DNA of 64,000 nt from Falsiroseomonas sp051433195. Its GTDB lineage: Bacteria > Pseudomonadota > Alphaproteobacteria > Acetobacterales > Acetobacteraceae. Below the pieces are notes generated by a model. It saw nothing but the letters and a program-made list of their open reading frames with translations, was not told the origin of the DNA and made no database searches. Both the position numbers and the translations under genes were made by a program. This document shows, piece after piece, positions 1 to 13,100 of this stretch. How positions within the stretch are numbered: position 1 is the stretch's first letter; each line of letters starts with the position of its first letter. The stretch is taken from NCBI RefSeq assembly GCF_051433195.1, contig NZ_JBHMFT010000001.1, forward strand, positions 62,001 through 126,000. Direction: 5' to 3'.

Positions 1-905
1 CGGATGGCGAGGTGACGGATGAGGTCACCGCCGATGGCTTCGAACACCCCGTCACCATCCGCCTGCGCCTGGCGATCCGCGGCGATGCGCTGACGCTCGA
101 CTTCAGCGGCACGGATGCGCAGATCGCCCGCCCGGTGAATTCGCCGCTGAACTTCTCCCGCGCCTATTCCAACTACGCGGTGAAGTGCGCCTTCGATCCG
201 ACGACGCCGAACAATGATGGCTGCTTCCGTCCGATCACGCTGATCGCGCCGGAGGGCTCCATCGTGAACCCGCGCCGCCCCGCGCCGGTCTGGGGCCGCC
301 ACCTGACGGGCCACTACCTGCCCATGCTGGTGCTGTCGGCACTCGGCCAGTTGATCCCGGATCGCGTCGTCGCCGAATCCGGCAGCCCGCTGTGGAACGT
401 GTATTTCACCGGCGAGCAGCCGGATGGCCGGCGCTATGTCCGCATGTTCTTCATGAATGGCGGCCACGGCGCCGCCGCCTCCCATGATGGCGCCGCCTGC
501 CTGTCCTTCCCCTCCAATGTCGCGACGCAGCCGGTGGAGCAGTTCGAGAATGCGGTGCCGATGCTGGTCACGGAGAAGTCGCTGATCCAGGGCAGCGGCG
601 GCGACGGCACGATGCGCGGCGGCCTCGGCCAGCGCATCGGCTTCCGCGTCGTCGGCGACAGGCCCGTCACCGCAACCTACCGCCACGAGCGTGTGCAGCA
701 CCCGCCGCGCGGATTGCTGGGCGGCGCGGCCGGACGTGGCGGGCGGGACCTGCTGAACGGCACGCAGGTCGCCGCCAAGGCGCGCCTGGTGCTGAAGCCC
801 GGCGACACGCTGGTCTTCGAGACCCCCGGCGGCGGAGGCTTCGGCCTGCCGGATGCGCGCCCCGCGGCAGCCCGAACAACCGATGCCGCCGAGGGCTATG
901 TGTAG
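1..905 (+). CDS. hyuB: Hydantoinase B / 5-oxoprolinase beta-type subunit, 5'-truncated by window
   Basis: Only the C-terminal ~300 codons are present; the reading frame is open from base 3 and the start lies upstream. HyuB proteins are normally 520-590 residues and pair with HyuA in ATP-dependent opening of hydantoin-like or oxoproline rings in the cytoplasm. Visible family features are the NSPLNF and NDGCFRPI stretches, a GGHGA segment, and a glycine-rich GGGGFG end that closes the HyuB fold. The stop codon TAG shares its last base with the GTG start of hyuA, so the two subunits are translationally coupled. The family assignment is firm, but the substrate (hydantoin, oxoproline, caprolactam or acetophenone) cannot be told from sequence. 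Confidence 0.9.
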   Translation, partial: DGEVTDEVTADGFEHPVTIRLRLAIRGDALTLDFSGTDAQIARPVNSPLNFSRAYSNYAVKCAFDPTTPNNDGCFRPITLIAPEGSIVNPRRPAPVWGRHLTGHYLPMLVLSALGQLIPDRVVAESGSPLWNVYFTGEQPDGRRYVRMFFMNGGHGAAASHDGAACLSFPSNVATQPVEQFENAVPMLVTEKSLIQGSGGDGTMRGGLGQRIGFRVVGDRPVTATYRHERVQHPPRGLLGGAAGRGGRDLLNGTQVAAKARLVLKPGDTLVFETPGGGGFGLPDARPAAARTTDAAEGYV

Positions 906-2962
906 TGCAGAAACCCTGGCGCATCGGTGTCGACATCGGCGGCACCTTCACCGACTTCGTGCTGCTCGACACCCGCGACGGCCGCCTGTTCAACGGCAAG
1001 GTCCTCACCACCCCGCACGCCCCGGAACAGGCGGTCCTCGCCGGCATCACGCAGCTTCTAGCCCGGCACGACGTGGCGCCCGATGCCGTGCAGCACGTCA
1101 TCCACGGCACCACCCTGGTCGCCAACGCACTCATCGAGCGCCGTGGCGTTCCCACCGGCTTCCTGACGACGGACGGCTTCCGCGACATCCCGGAGATCGG
1201 CACCGAACTCCGCCACGACACCTACGACCTGTTCATGCGGCGGCCGGAGCCGCTGGTGCCGCGGCGCCTCCGCCTCGGCGTGCCGGAACGGCTCGGCGCC
1301 GATGGCACCGTGCTGCTGCCGCTCGACGAAGCCGCCGCCCGCGCCGCCATACGCGCGCTGCGCGATGCCGGCGCGCAGGCGCTGGCGATCTGCCTGCTGC
1401 ACGCCTTCCGCAACCCGGTGCATGAACGCCGCCTGGCAGTGCTGGCACGGGAGGAAGCGCCCGGCCTGACGCTCTGCCTGTCCTCCGACCTGGTGCCGGA
1501 GATCGGCGAGTACGAGCGCGGCACCACCACCATCTGCAACGCCTATGTCCAGCCGGTGTTCGAACGCTACCTCGCGCGTCTCGGCGATGGGCTGCGCGGT
1601 GCCGGCGTCACCGGGCCGCTGTTCCTGATGCTGTCGGATGGAGGCACGGTGCAGGAAGGCGTCGCGGCGCGGCACCCGATCCGCCTGGTGCAGTCCGGCC
1701 CCGCCGGCGGCGTGCAGGCGGCGCGCGTCATCGGCGCCGCGGCGGGCGCCTCCGATATCCTGTGCTTCGACATGGGCGGCACCACGGCAAAGGCCGCGCT
1801 GATCGATGCCGGCCAGCCGCAGCGCAGCCTGGATTTCGAGGTTTCGCGCGTCGACCGCTTCCGCAAGGGCAGCGGCTTTCCGCTGAAGGTGCCGGTGATC
1901 GAGATGATCGAGATCGGCGCCGGCGGCGGCTCCATCGCCCGCGTCGACCGCCTCGGCCTGATCCGTGTCGGGCCGGACAGCGCCAGCAGCGATCCCGGCC
2001 CGGCCTGCTACGGCCTCGGCGGCACGCTGCCCACGGTGACGGATGCCGACCTGCTGCTGGGCTACCTCGCACCCGACAGTTTCCTCGGCGGCGACATGGT
2101 ACTGGATGTCGCCGCCGCCGAGCGCGCGATCCTGGAGCATGTCGGCAAGCCATTGGGCCTCACCGCGCTCGATGCCGCCTGGGCGATCCATGAGACGGTG
2201 AACCAGGCCATGGCGCAGGCCGCCGGCATCCATGCGCTGGAGAAGGCGCGACGGATCGAGGCCTACACCATGGTCCCGATCGGCGGGGCCGGCCCGGTGC
2301 ATGCCTGCGCCATCGCCCGCAAGCTCGGCCTGCCGCGCCTGGTCTCGCCGCCCGGTGCCGGCGTCGCCTCCGCCTTCGGATTCCTCGCCGCGCCGATCTC
2401 CTTCGCGCTGCTGCGCGCCATGGTGGCGCCGCTGGCCAGCCTGGACCTGGACGCGCTGCACGCGATGCTGGCCGCGATGGAGGCGGAGGGCCGCGCCATG
2501 GTGGCCGAGGCCGGCGTCGCCCAGCCGCTCATCCGTCGCTACGCCGCGCTGCGCTATGCCGGCCAGGGCTACCAGGTGGAGGCCGAGATCCCCGAGGGCG
2601 CCCAGGCCGACCGCGCCGCCATCCGCGCCGCCTTCGAGGCCGAGTACCTGCGCCTGTACGGCCGCATCGAGGCCAGCCTGCCGGTTGAGCTCGTCGGCTG
2701 GCGCGTCATCGTCGCCGGCCCGACGCCCGAGCTGGAACTGGCAGGCGCGCGCGCGGGGGGAGTGGCCCGCAAGGGCACGCGGCAGGCCTGGTTCGGCAGC
2801 GGCTTCCTCGAAGCCACCACCTGGAATCGCGGCGCGCTGCGCCCCGGCGACATCCTCGCCGGCCCGGCGCTGGTCGAGGAACGCGAAAGCACGCTGGTCC
2901 TGCCGCCTGGCGCCACGGCCACCTGCGACGTGGCGCTGAACCTGGTGGTGACGTTCAGCTGA
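905..2962 (+). CDS. hyuA: Hydantoinase A / 5-oxoprolinase alpha-type subunit
   Basis: 685 residues, normal length for HyuA. The N-terminal actin-like ATPase signature DIGGTFTDF lies at residues 10-18 and is followed by HGTTLVANALI around residue 70. A second nucleotide-binding segment, FDMGGTTAKA, lies near residue 290. HyuA supplies ATP hydrolysis for ring opening of cyclic amides together with HyuB. The GTG start overlaps the hyuB stop by one base, which supports both the start and co-translation. The 3' end overlaps the convergent aminotransferase gene by 8 bases. No transporter or racemase is visible nearby to define the substrate. Confidence 0.92.
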   Translation: MQKPWRIGVDIGGTFTDFVLLDTRDGRLFNGKVLTTPHAPEQAVLAGITQLLARHDVAPDAVQHVIHGTTLVANALIERRGVPTGFLTTDGFRDIPEIGTELRHDTYDLFMRRPEPLVPRRLRLGVPERLGADGTVLLPLDEAAARAAIRALRDAGAQALAICLLHAFRNPVHERRLAVLAREEAPGLTLCLSSDLVPEIGEYERGTTTICNAYVQPVFERYLARLGDGLRGAGVTGPLFLMLSDGGTVQEGVAARHPIRLVQSGPAGGVQAARVIGAAAGASDILCFDMGGTTAKAALIDAGQPQRSLDFEVSRVDRFRKGSGFPLKVPVIEMIEIGAGGGSIARVDRLGLIRVGPDSASSDPGPACYGLGGTLPTVTDADLLLGYLAPDSFLGGDMVLDVAAAERAILEHVGKPLGLTALDAAWAIHETVNQAMAQAAGIHALEKARRIEAYTMVPIGGAGPVHACAIARKLGLPRLVSPPGAGVASAFGFLAAPISFALLRAMVAPLASLDLDALHAMLAAMEAEGRAMVAEAGVAQPLIRRYAALRYAGQGYQVEAEIPEGAQADRAAIRAAFEAEYLRLYGRIEASLPVELVGWRVIVAGPTPELELAGARAGGVARKGTRQAWFGSGFLEATTWNRGALRPGDILAGPALVEERESTLVLPPGATATCDVALNLVVTFS

Positions 2963-3866
2963 CCGGCGTGCGCCATTCGGCATGCGCGCCGGTGGTGCCG
3001 CGCACCACCGCCTCATAGGCCGCCTGCAATTGCCGCGTCACCGGCCCCGGCTTGCCGTCTGCCACCGGCAGGCGGTCCACGCTGGTGACCGCGACCAGTT
3101 CCTGCCCCGTCCCGCACAGGAACACCTCGTCCGCCACATACAACTCCGTCCGGTCCACCGCGCGTTGTTCCACCGGAAACCCGGCCTCCGCCGCCAGCAC
3201 CAGCACCGTGTCCCGCGTCACGCTCTCCAGGATGTCGCTGGCGCGATCCGGCGTCACCAGCACGCCGTCGCGCACCAGGAAGATGCAGGCCGCGGCGGCT
3301 TCGGAGAGTTTTCCGCGCGCCGTCAGCAGCAGCGCGCTGTCATAGCCATCCGCCTTGGCCTGCAGGGTCGCGAGGCGTCCGGCATGGTAGTTGGCGCTCG
3401 CCTTGATGCGCGGCGGCATTGAATTGTCAGGCAGCCGGGTCCAGGAGGACACGCCCGCCGCGAGGCCCGTCGCGAATTTGGCGGAGCGTTCGCGCGGCAG
3501 CGCGGCGGCGATCCAGCCGACCGGCCCGGTGGTGGCCATGGTGCCAAGGCCCTCGATCTGCGCCTGCACGCGGATATAGGCGTCCTCGTTCGGCGCGTTC
3601 AGCCGCACCACCTCCAGCACCGCGGCGCGCAGCACATCGGTGGCAGGCGGCGCGTCGAAGCGCATCACCTTCATGCCCTGTTGCAGCCGCGCCAGATGCT
3701 CCTCCAGCCGGAACACGCTGAAGCGGCCATCGGCCGGGTTGCGATAGGCGCGCAGCCCCTCGAACACCGCGATGCCATAGGCGACGGCGAGCGACAGCGG
3801 GTGCAGCCGCGCCTCCGCGAAGGGCATGTCCTGTCCGTTGTGGATGATGCGCCGCGCCTGCCACAT
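2955..3866 (-). CDS. ilvE: Class IV PLP aminotransferase, branched-chain aminotransferase-like
   Basis: 303 residues, typical of bacterial IlvE (about 300). The N-terminus has the family pattern of a short beta strand, then LHPLSLAVAYGIAVFEGLRAY. The lysine in RIKASANYHAGR is the expected Schiff-base residue for PLP. The usual SEGSGENIF cofactor segment is altered to SEAAAACIF, so this is a divergent member; a D-amino-acid or aminodeoxychorismate lyase-type role cannot be excluded. The enzyme would transfer amino groups between glutamate and branched-chain 2-oxoacids. The gene is convergent with hyuA and divergent from the broken hydrolase, with 72 bases between the two starts. Confidence 0.8.
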   Translation of the reverse strand: MWQARRIIHNGQDMPFAEARLHPLSLAVAYGIAVFEGLRAYRNPADGRFSVFRLEEHLARLQQGMKVMRFDAPPATDVLRAAVLEVVRLNAPNEDAYIRVQAQIEGLGTMATTGPVGWIAAALPRERSAKFATGLAAGVSSWTRLPDNSMPPRIKASANYHAGRLATLQAKADGYDSALLLTARGKLSEAAAACIFLVRDGVLVTPDRASDILESVTRDTVLVLAAEAGFPVEQRAVDRTELYVADEVFLCGTGQELVAVTSVDRLPVADGKPGPVTRQLQAAYEAVVRGTTGAHAEWRTPVS

Positions 3867-3938
3867 GCCGCTTGTTCCCCGGTCCCGTCCCGGCGAGTGT
3901 GCGCGGCCGACCCCCAGTCAACAAGGTTGCCCCCCTGC

Positions 3939-5038
3939 ATGAACCCGCTCGACCTGCTCTCGCCCGGCCTCCGCGCCCGCATCGTGCCCGGGGTGAACGG
4001 GCTGGCGGTGCATGTGCTGGAAGCCGGGCAGGCGGGGCGGCCTGCATCCTGCTGCTGCACGGCTTTCCGGAACTCGCCTTTTCCTGGCGCAAGGTCATGC
4101 CGGCACTGGCCGAGGCCGGCTACCACGTCGTGGCGCCCGACCTGCGCGGCTACGGCCGCACCACCGGCTGGACGGCGGACTACGACCGGCCGCTGGCGCC
4201 GTTCCAGATGCTGAACATGGTGCGCGACCAGCTGGCGCTGCTCGACGCCATGGGAATCGCCCAGGTGCACCTGCTGGCCGGGCACGACTATGGCTCCCCG
4301 GTCGCTGCCTGGTGCGCGCTGATCCGGCCGGACGTGTTCCGCCGCGTGGCGCTGATGAGCTCGCCCTTCGCCGGCCCGCCCGCCCGCAACCCGCCGGCGG
4401 GCGAGGATGTGCATGCCGGCCTGGCCGCACTCGACCCGCCGCGCAAGCACTACCAGTGGTACTACGCCGAGCGTCGCGCCGCGGGTGACATGGACAACCC
4501 GCCGCAGGGTCTGCACGCCTTCCTGCGCGCCTACTACCACCACAAGAGCGCCGACTGGCCCGGCAACGCGCCCTTTCCGCTGTCCGGCTGGACGGCGACC
4601 GAGCTGGCGAAGCTGCCCGACTACTACGTGATGCCGCTGCACGCGACGATGCCGGCGGCGGTGGCCCCCTTCCTGCCGCCCGGCGAGTCGCCCTGGCTGA
4701 CCGATGCGGAACTGGCGGTCTATGCCGCGGAATATGCCCGCACCGGCTTCGCCGGCGGCCTGCAATCCTACCGCTGCAATACGGGCGGGGCGAACGCGGC
4801 CGAGCTGGTGCTGTTCGCGGGCCGGCGGATCGAAGTGCCGGCCATCTTCCTGGCCGGCGCCAGCGACTGGGGCATCCACCAGTTCCCTGGCGCCCTGGCG
4901 CGGATGCAGGCCGAGGCCTGCGCCGATTTCTGCGGGATGCACCTCATCCCAGGGGCCGGGCACTGGGTGCAGCAGGAACAACCGGAGCGTGTGGTTGCGC
5001 ATCTGCTCGCCTTTGCGGCGCCCGCGTCAGCCAAGTAG
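3939..5038 (+). pseudogene. Epoxide-hydrolase-like alpha/beta hydrolase with a one-base frameshift
   Basis: The natural start is the ATG at 3939 (MNPLDLLSPGLRARI...), which reads in frame to about 4043. The family sequence then continues in another frame from 4046 (ILLLHGFPELAFSW). Inserting one base in the GC at 4044-4045 restores PAILLLHGFPE, so the lesion looks like a single C deletion. After it the protein is intact: HGFPE oxyanion segment, DLRGYGRT, a nucleophile elbow GHDYGS whose Asp (codon 4286-4288) is typical of epoxide hydrolases and dehalogenases, and the catalytic His in GAGHWVQQE. A TTG at 3872 opens the downstream frame but yields a low-complexity N-terminus, so I do not accept it. 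This is either a recent pseudogene or a sequencing error. Confidence 0.85.
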
Positions 5039-5185
5039 GTGTTGCAATAGAGTAACAGCGTGGCGCCGTTTGCAGTTAGCGTCGCGAAGGCTTCTCGCTC
5101 CCGGCGCTTGCGGTGGCTACAAGACTGCAAGTCATTGCCCGATCGCGACCTGCGAAGGCGTTCGGCGCTTGGAGGATCCAGAGTG

Positions 5186-6271
5186 ATGCACGTTCGGAAC
5201 GCCTTGCTGGCCGCGACCTTCCTGGCCCTTCCCCTGGCGGCGCAGGCGCAGCCGATCAGCGGGTTGTATGTGGGTGCCGGCGTCGGCGTGAACATGCTGC
5301 AGGAATCGGATGTCGAGCTCTCCCGCGGCATGGGCGCTACCGTCGCGGCCCGCAGCGGCTCGGCCGAATTCGACTATGGCTTGGCCACTGTGCTCAGCGT
5401 CGGCTATGGCTATGGCAATGGCCTCCGGGCGGAGCTCGAGGGCTCCTTCCGCCAGAACGACGTCGACAGCTTCACCGGCGCGGGTGTCGCGCGGCCGATC
5501 CGCTCCCTCGGGCAGGCCAGCAGCTACGGCCTGATGCTGAACGCGCTGTACGACTTCTCCTTCCCCAATGCGCCGATCATCCCCTATGTCGGCGTCGGCG
5601 TCGGCTACCAGTGGGTCGACTACAGCGGCGTGCGCGGCGCCGGGAGCAACGGCACCGTGATCCTGGACGGGACCGATGGCCAGTTCGCCTACCAGGCGAT
5701 CGTCGGCGGCGCCTTCCCGGTGGCCGAGTTCCCAGGCCTCGCCGTCACCGCCGAATACCGCTTCATGGGCACGCTGTCGCCCGAGATGGATGCCCGCTCG
5801 GGCGTCACGAACACGCGTGGCACCGCCGAGGTCGACAACTTCAACCACAGCCTGCTCATCGGTCTGCGGTATGCCTTCGGCGTCGTGCCGCCGCCGCCGG
5901 TCGTGGCGCCGCAGGCCCCGGTGGCGCAGGCCCCCGAGATCGCCCGCACCTACCTGGTGTTCTTCGACTTCGACCGCGCCGACCTGACCGACCGCGCCCG
6001 CCAGATCATCGGCGAGGCGGCCACCAATTCGCAGCGCGCCGGTGTGACGCGGATCGAGGTCTCCGGCCACGCCGACCGCGCCGGCACGCCGCAATACAAC
6101 CAGCGCCTGTCCGAGCGCCGCGCCGCCGCCGTGGCGTCCGAGCTCGAGCGCCGTGGCGTGCCGCGCGCCGCGATGGCGATCCAGGCCTTCGGCGAGAGCC
6201 GCCCGCTGGTGCCGACCGCCGACGGTGTGCGCGAGCCGCAGAACCGCCGCGTCGAGATCGTCCTGCGCTGA
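5186..6271 (+). CDS. OmpA-family outer membrane protein (beta-barrel plus peptidoglycan-binding domain)
   Basis: 361 residues from the ATG at 5186, chosen because GGAGGA lies 9 bases upstream and a signal peptide (MHVRNALLAATFLALPLAAQAQ) follows at once. Residues ~25-230 form an OmpA/OprF-like eight-stranded barrel with alternating aromatic strands. A proline-rich hinge, PPPPVVAPQAP, spans ~234-250. Residues ~253-361 are an OmpA C-terminal domain: FFDFDRADLT, SGHADRAGT, and NRRVEIVL at the end, which bind peptidoglycan. It anchors the outer membrane to the cell wall. It is monocistronic, followed by a strong intrinsic terminator. Confidence 0.93.
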   Translation: MHVRNALLAATFLALPLAAQAQPISGLYVGAGVGVNMLQESDVELSRGMGATVAARSGSAEFDYGLATVLSVGYGYGNGLRAELEGSFRQNDVDSFTGAGVARPIRSLGQASSYGLMLNALYDFSFPNAPIIPYVGVGVGYQWVDYSGVRGAGSNGTVILDGTDGQFAYQAIVGGAFPVAEFPGLAVTAEYRFMGTLSPEMDARSGVTNTRGTAEVDNFNHSLLIGLRYAFGVVPPPPVVAPQAPVAQAPEIARTYLVFFDFDRADLTDRARQIIGEAATNSQRAGVTRIEVSGHADRAGTPQYNQRLSERRAAAVASELERRGVPRAAMAIQAFGESRPLVPTADGVREPQNRRVEIVLR

Positions 6272-6292
6272 TCGCGCCGGACTCCCGCACGA

Positions 6293-6318
6293 AAGGGCGC
6301 CTCCGGGCGCCCTTTTTT
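6293..6318 (+). terminator. Rho-independent terminator after the OmpA-family gene
   Basis: A perfect 9-bp stem (AAGGGCGCC / GGCGCCCTT) with a 4-base loop runs directly into six T residues. It begins 21 bases after the stop codon. Confidence 0.92.
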
Positions 6319-6418
6319 GTTGCCTGGCTGCCGGGTTGACGCAGCCCGTCCGGACATGGCGCAGTATCGGCAAAGCGTGGGGGGAGCGGCCGATGGCGCA
6401 GGATGCAGGGGCGAGCCC

Positions 6419-8041
<1,623 letters not shown>

Positions 8042-8046
8042 CCTCC

Positions 8047-10083
<2,037 letters not shown>

Positions 10084-10197
10084 TAAATCCACTTACGATT
10101 GGCACACACCTGTTGCGTAAGATGTAAAATTTGGTATCTCTTCGGTTAACGGAATGAGGTGGCGTGGCCGCCGGATCTTCCGACGGAGAGCGCCTGG
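10084..10197 (+). promoter_or_regulatory. AT-rich leader upstream of the giant repeat protein
   Basis: This stretch is much richer in A/T than anything around it and is the only candidate promoter region for the 10.7-kb gene. It contains an inverted pair CTTACG (10092-10097) and CGTAAG (10116-10121), a TAAAAT at 10125-10130 resembling a -10 box, and a GGAGAG Shine-Dalgarno at 10184-10189. No well-spaced -35 could be assigned, so the exact promoter is unresolved. Confidence 0.4.
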
Positions 10198-13100
10198 ATG
10201 TCCGCACAGCCTGTTGTCACCTTCCTCCAGGGCAGCGCGATCAACGCGCCCATCGGCGGCCTCCAGACCGTCACCGTGCGCTTCGACAACGTGCCGGATG
10301 GCGCGGCCGGCTCGGACGTCGGCTATGCGCCCTACGTCAACCTGGTCATCCCGACGAACGGCAAGGACGGCGTGGGAGCCGGCAGCGCCGGGGTGACCAC
10401 GAATGACGGCCTGGCCTATCTCGGCGCCAGCTACCTCGGCGTGCCGCTGCAGCACTGGGTGCTGGAGTTTCCGGCCAACGGGGTGGTCGTCCACCCCTAC
10501 GCCACCACCGCCGCCGGCACGCCGCTGACCGTCACCGGCACGCCGGGCGATACGCTGGTGGTGCTGCGGCTGCCCTTCGGCAGCTTCACCGCTGGCCAGA
10601 CCCCTTCGGACCTCCAGGTCTCGCTCCGGGTCAGCCCGCTGGCAGACCTCGCCCAGCCGCTGAACCTGCAGGCCTCCGGCGGCTTCGCCTATGGCCGCGA
10701 TGCGCTGCTGAACCCGGTGGCGGACAACCCGGTGGCGGGCGCCACCAGCAGCCTGTCCGTGACGCCGACGGTGCTGGAACTCGACAAGGTCTATGTCGGG
10801 CCGGAGCAGGAGACCGCGACCGGCCCCTCCTACCCGCGCGAGTGGCTGGTGAAGGCGCTGATCGCGGACGGCCAGACCGTGACGAAGCTGGTGCTGACCG
10901 ACCGGATGCCGGACGGCACCGTCATCACCGGCGCCAGCATCGTCAACGGCACCGGCAGCGTCACCTACGACAACGCCACGGGCCTGGTCGTCGCCACACT
11001 GACCGGCGGCTACACCGGCGGCAATCCGGCGCCGACGCTGAAGATCGATTTCTACGTGGACGAGTTCCTGCGCGATGGCGTGACGCCGGTGCTGGACCCC
11101 GCGACCGGCGCCTTCCGCGTGCTGCAGAACAACGCCCGCCTGGATGCCGAATGGCAGCCCCTCGATGCGCGCGACCCGCTGGTGGTCTTCGCCATCGACC
11201 CGGCCGGGCCGGAGGACATCATCACCGCCAAGTCGATCGCGGTGCAGAAGTCGGTGGAGGCGCTCGGCGCGCTGAAGGCCGGCGCCACGCTGGAGTACGC
11301 GCTGGACGGCCAGGTCTCCAACTACTTCAACATGGACGACCTGGTGCTGGTCGACACGCTCGGCGACGGGCAGGTCTACGACGCATCCTTCGCACCCACC
11401 ATCACGATGCGCGAAGGCGGGGCGGTGCTTTTCACGGGCACCATCGCCGCCAAGAACGTCTCGGTGGATCGGGACGACGACACCGGCCTCACCACCATTC
11501 GCTTCGACGTCTCGCAGGAAATGCGCGACCGCGGCATCGACGACGTGCTGAACGGCCGGCCCGGCGGCGTGGAGAACCAGGCGACGGTGCTGGTGAAGTT
11601 CCACAGCACCATCCAGGAAAGCTACATCTCCACCAACCCCGCGCCCTCCAACGAGCCGCTGGTGGACCAGGGCGACCCGCTGGTCAACGACGTGGTGTTC
11701 AAAGGCGTGGTCGACGAGACCGATTCGCCGAAGGGCGACGACAGCAGCGCCGGCGTGGTGATGCCGGTCAGCGAGGTCGGCAAGTCGATCTATGCCATCA
11801 ACGGCAACACGGCCTTCACGCCGGGTCCGATCTCCGCCGGCGACCAGATCACCTTCCGCCTGACGCTCGACATGCCGCTGACCGGTGCGCATGACGTGGC
11901 GCTGACCGACTTCCTGCCGCTGCCGGTGCTGAAGGCGCTGGCGGGGATGAGCTTCACGGACATCGTCAGCGCCGCCGTGCCGGGCGCGAACCAGGCGAAG
12001 TGGGGACCGGGCGCCACCTATGACAGCTCCGGCGATCCGACCACGACGCCTTCCATCTCCTTCGATTCCGCCAGCAACTTCCTGACATTCGACTTCGGCG
12101 ACGCGCGTGCCCCGAACAACCTGCCGAGCCGCATCGACCTGCTGTTCACCGTGGTGGTGGCGGATGAGGAGTTCGGCGATGGCCTGCTGCTGACCAACCA
12201 GGTCACCAGCACGGAGACCAACAGCTTCGGCGACGTCTCGGAGGACAACGCCATCGTGCAGTTCGTGCTCGGCGAGCCGGAGCTGAACATCACAAAGGGC
12301 GTCATCGCCGACAGCGGAGCCGGCACGCTGACCGCCACGGCCGGCCCCGTCGCCTTCAGCGCGCCGGGCAGCGCCGGCAACCGCTTCACCGGCACCATCA
12401 CGAGCACCAACCTCGACAGCGCGCCGATCGATGCGAACCTGACCGGCGCCGATGCCGGAGACCGCGTGTCCTTCGCCATCGTGGTCGAGAACACCGGCAG
12501 TTCCCTGAAGGGCGCCTTCGACGTCCTGATCCATGACACCATCCCGGCCGGCTTCGAGCTGGCGGCCGGCGGCTTGAACCTGCGCGTCACGGACGGTGCC
12601 GGCAACGCCATTCCCTTCACGGTGGAGGGCGCCGGCCTGTTCGATCCGGCCGGCGGCATCCGCCTCGGCGATGCGGTGAACAGCGGCAGCATCGGCGCCT
12701 ACAGCGCCACCAGCGGCGACAACATCGTCATCATCACCTACGACCTGGAACTGGTCGCGGACGTGCCGGTGTTCGGCGTGGACCTGACCAACACCGCGAC
12801 CATCGAGCATTTCGCCGCGATGGAAGGCGGCATCGACCGCACGGCCTACACCCCCGCCGGCGACCTGACCGATGCCGCGATCGTCCGCACCCAGGCGCCC
12901 GCGATTGCGAAATTCGTCTCCGCCACCAGCGAATCGCACACCGGCCTGCTGGCCGGCAATGATGCGCGCGTCGATGCGACGATCGGCGAGATCGTGACCT
13001 ACCGCATCACCGTCAGCGTGCCGGAAGGCCGCATGACGGATTTCCGCGTGGAAGACTACCTGCCGACCTCCAACGCCAATGGCGGCGGCGTGATGACGGC

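Noticed and set aside
3872..5038. Alternative intact hydrolase starting at TTG 3872
   Set aside because: Its first ~55 residues are Arg/Pro/Ala-rich and unlike the family, whereas the other frame carries the natural N-terminus; a frameshift explains both.
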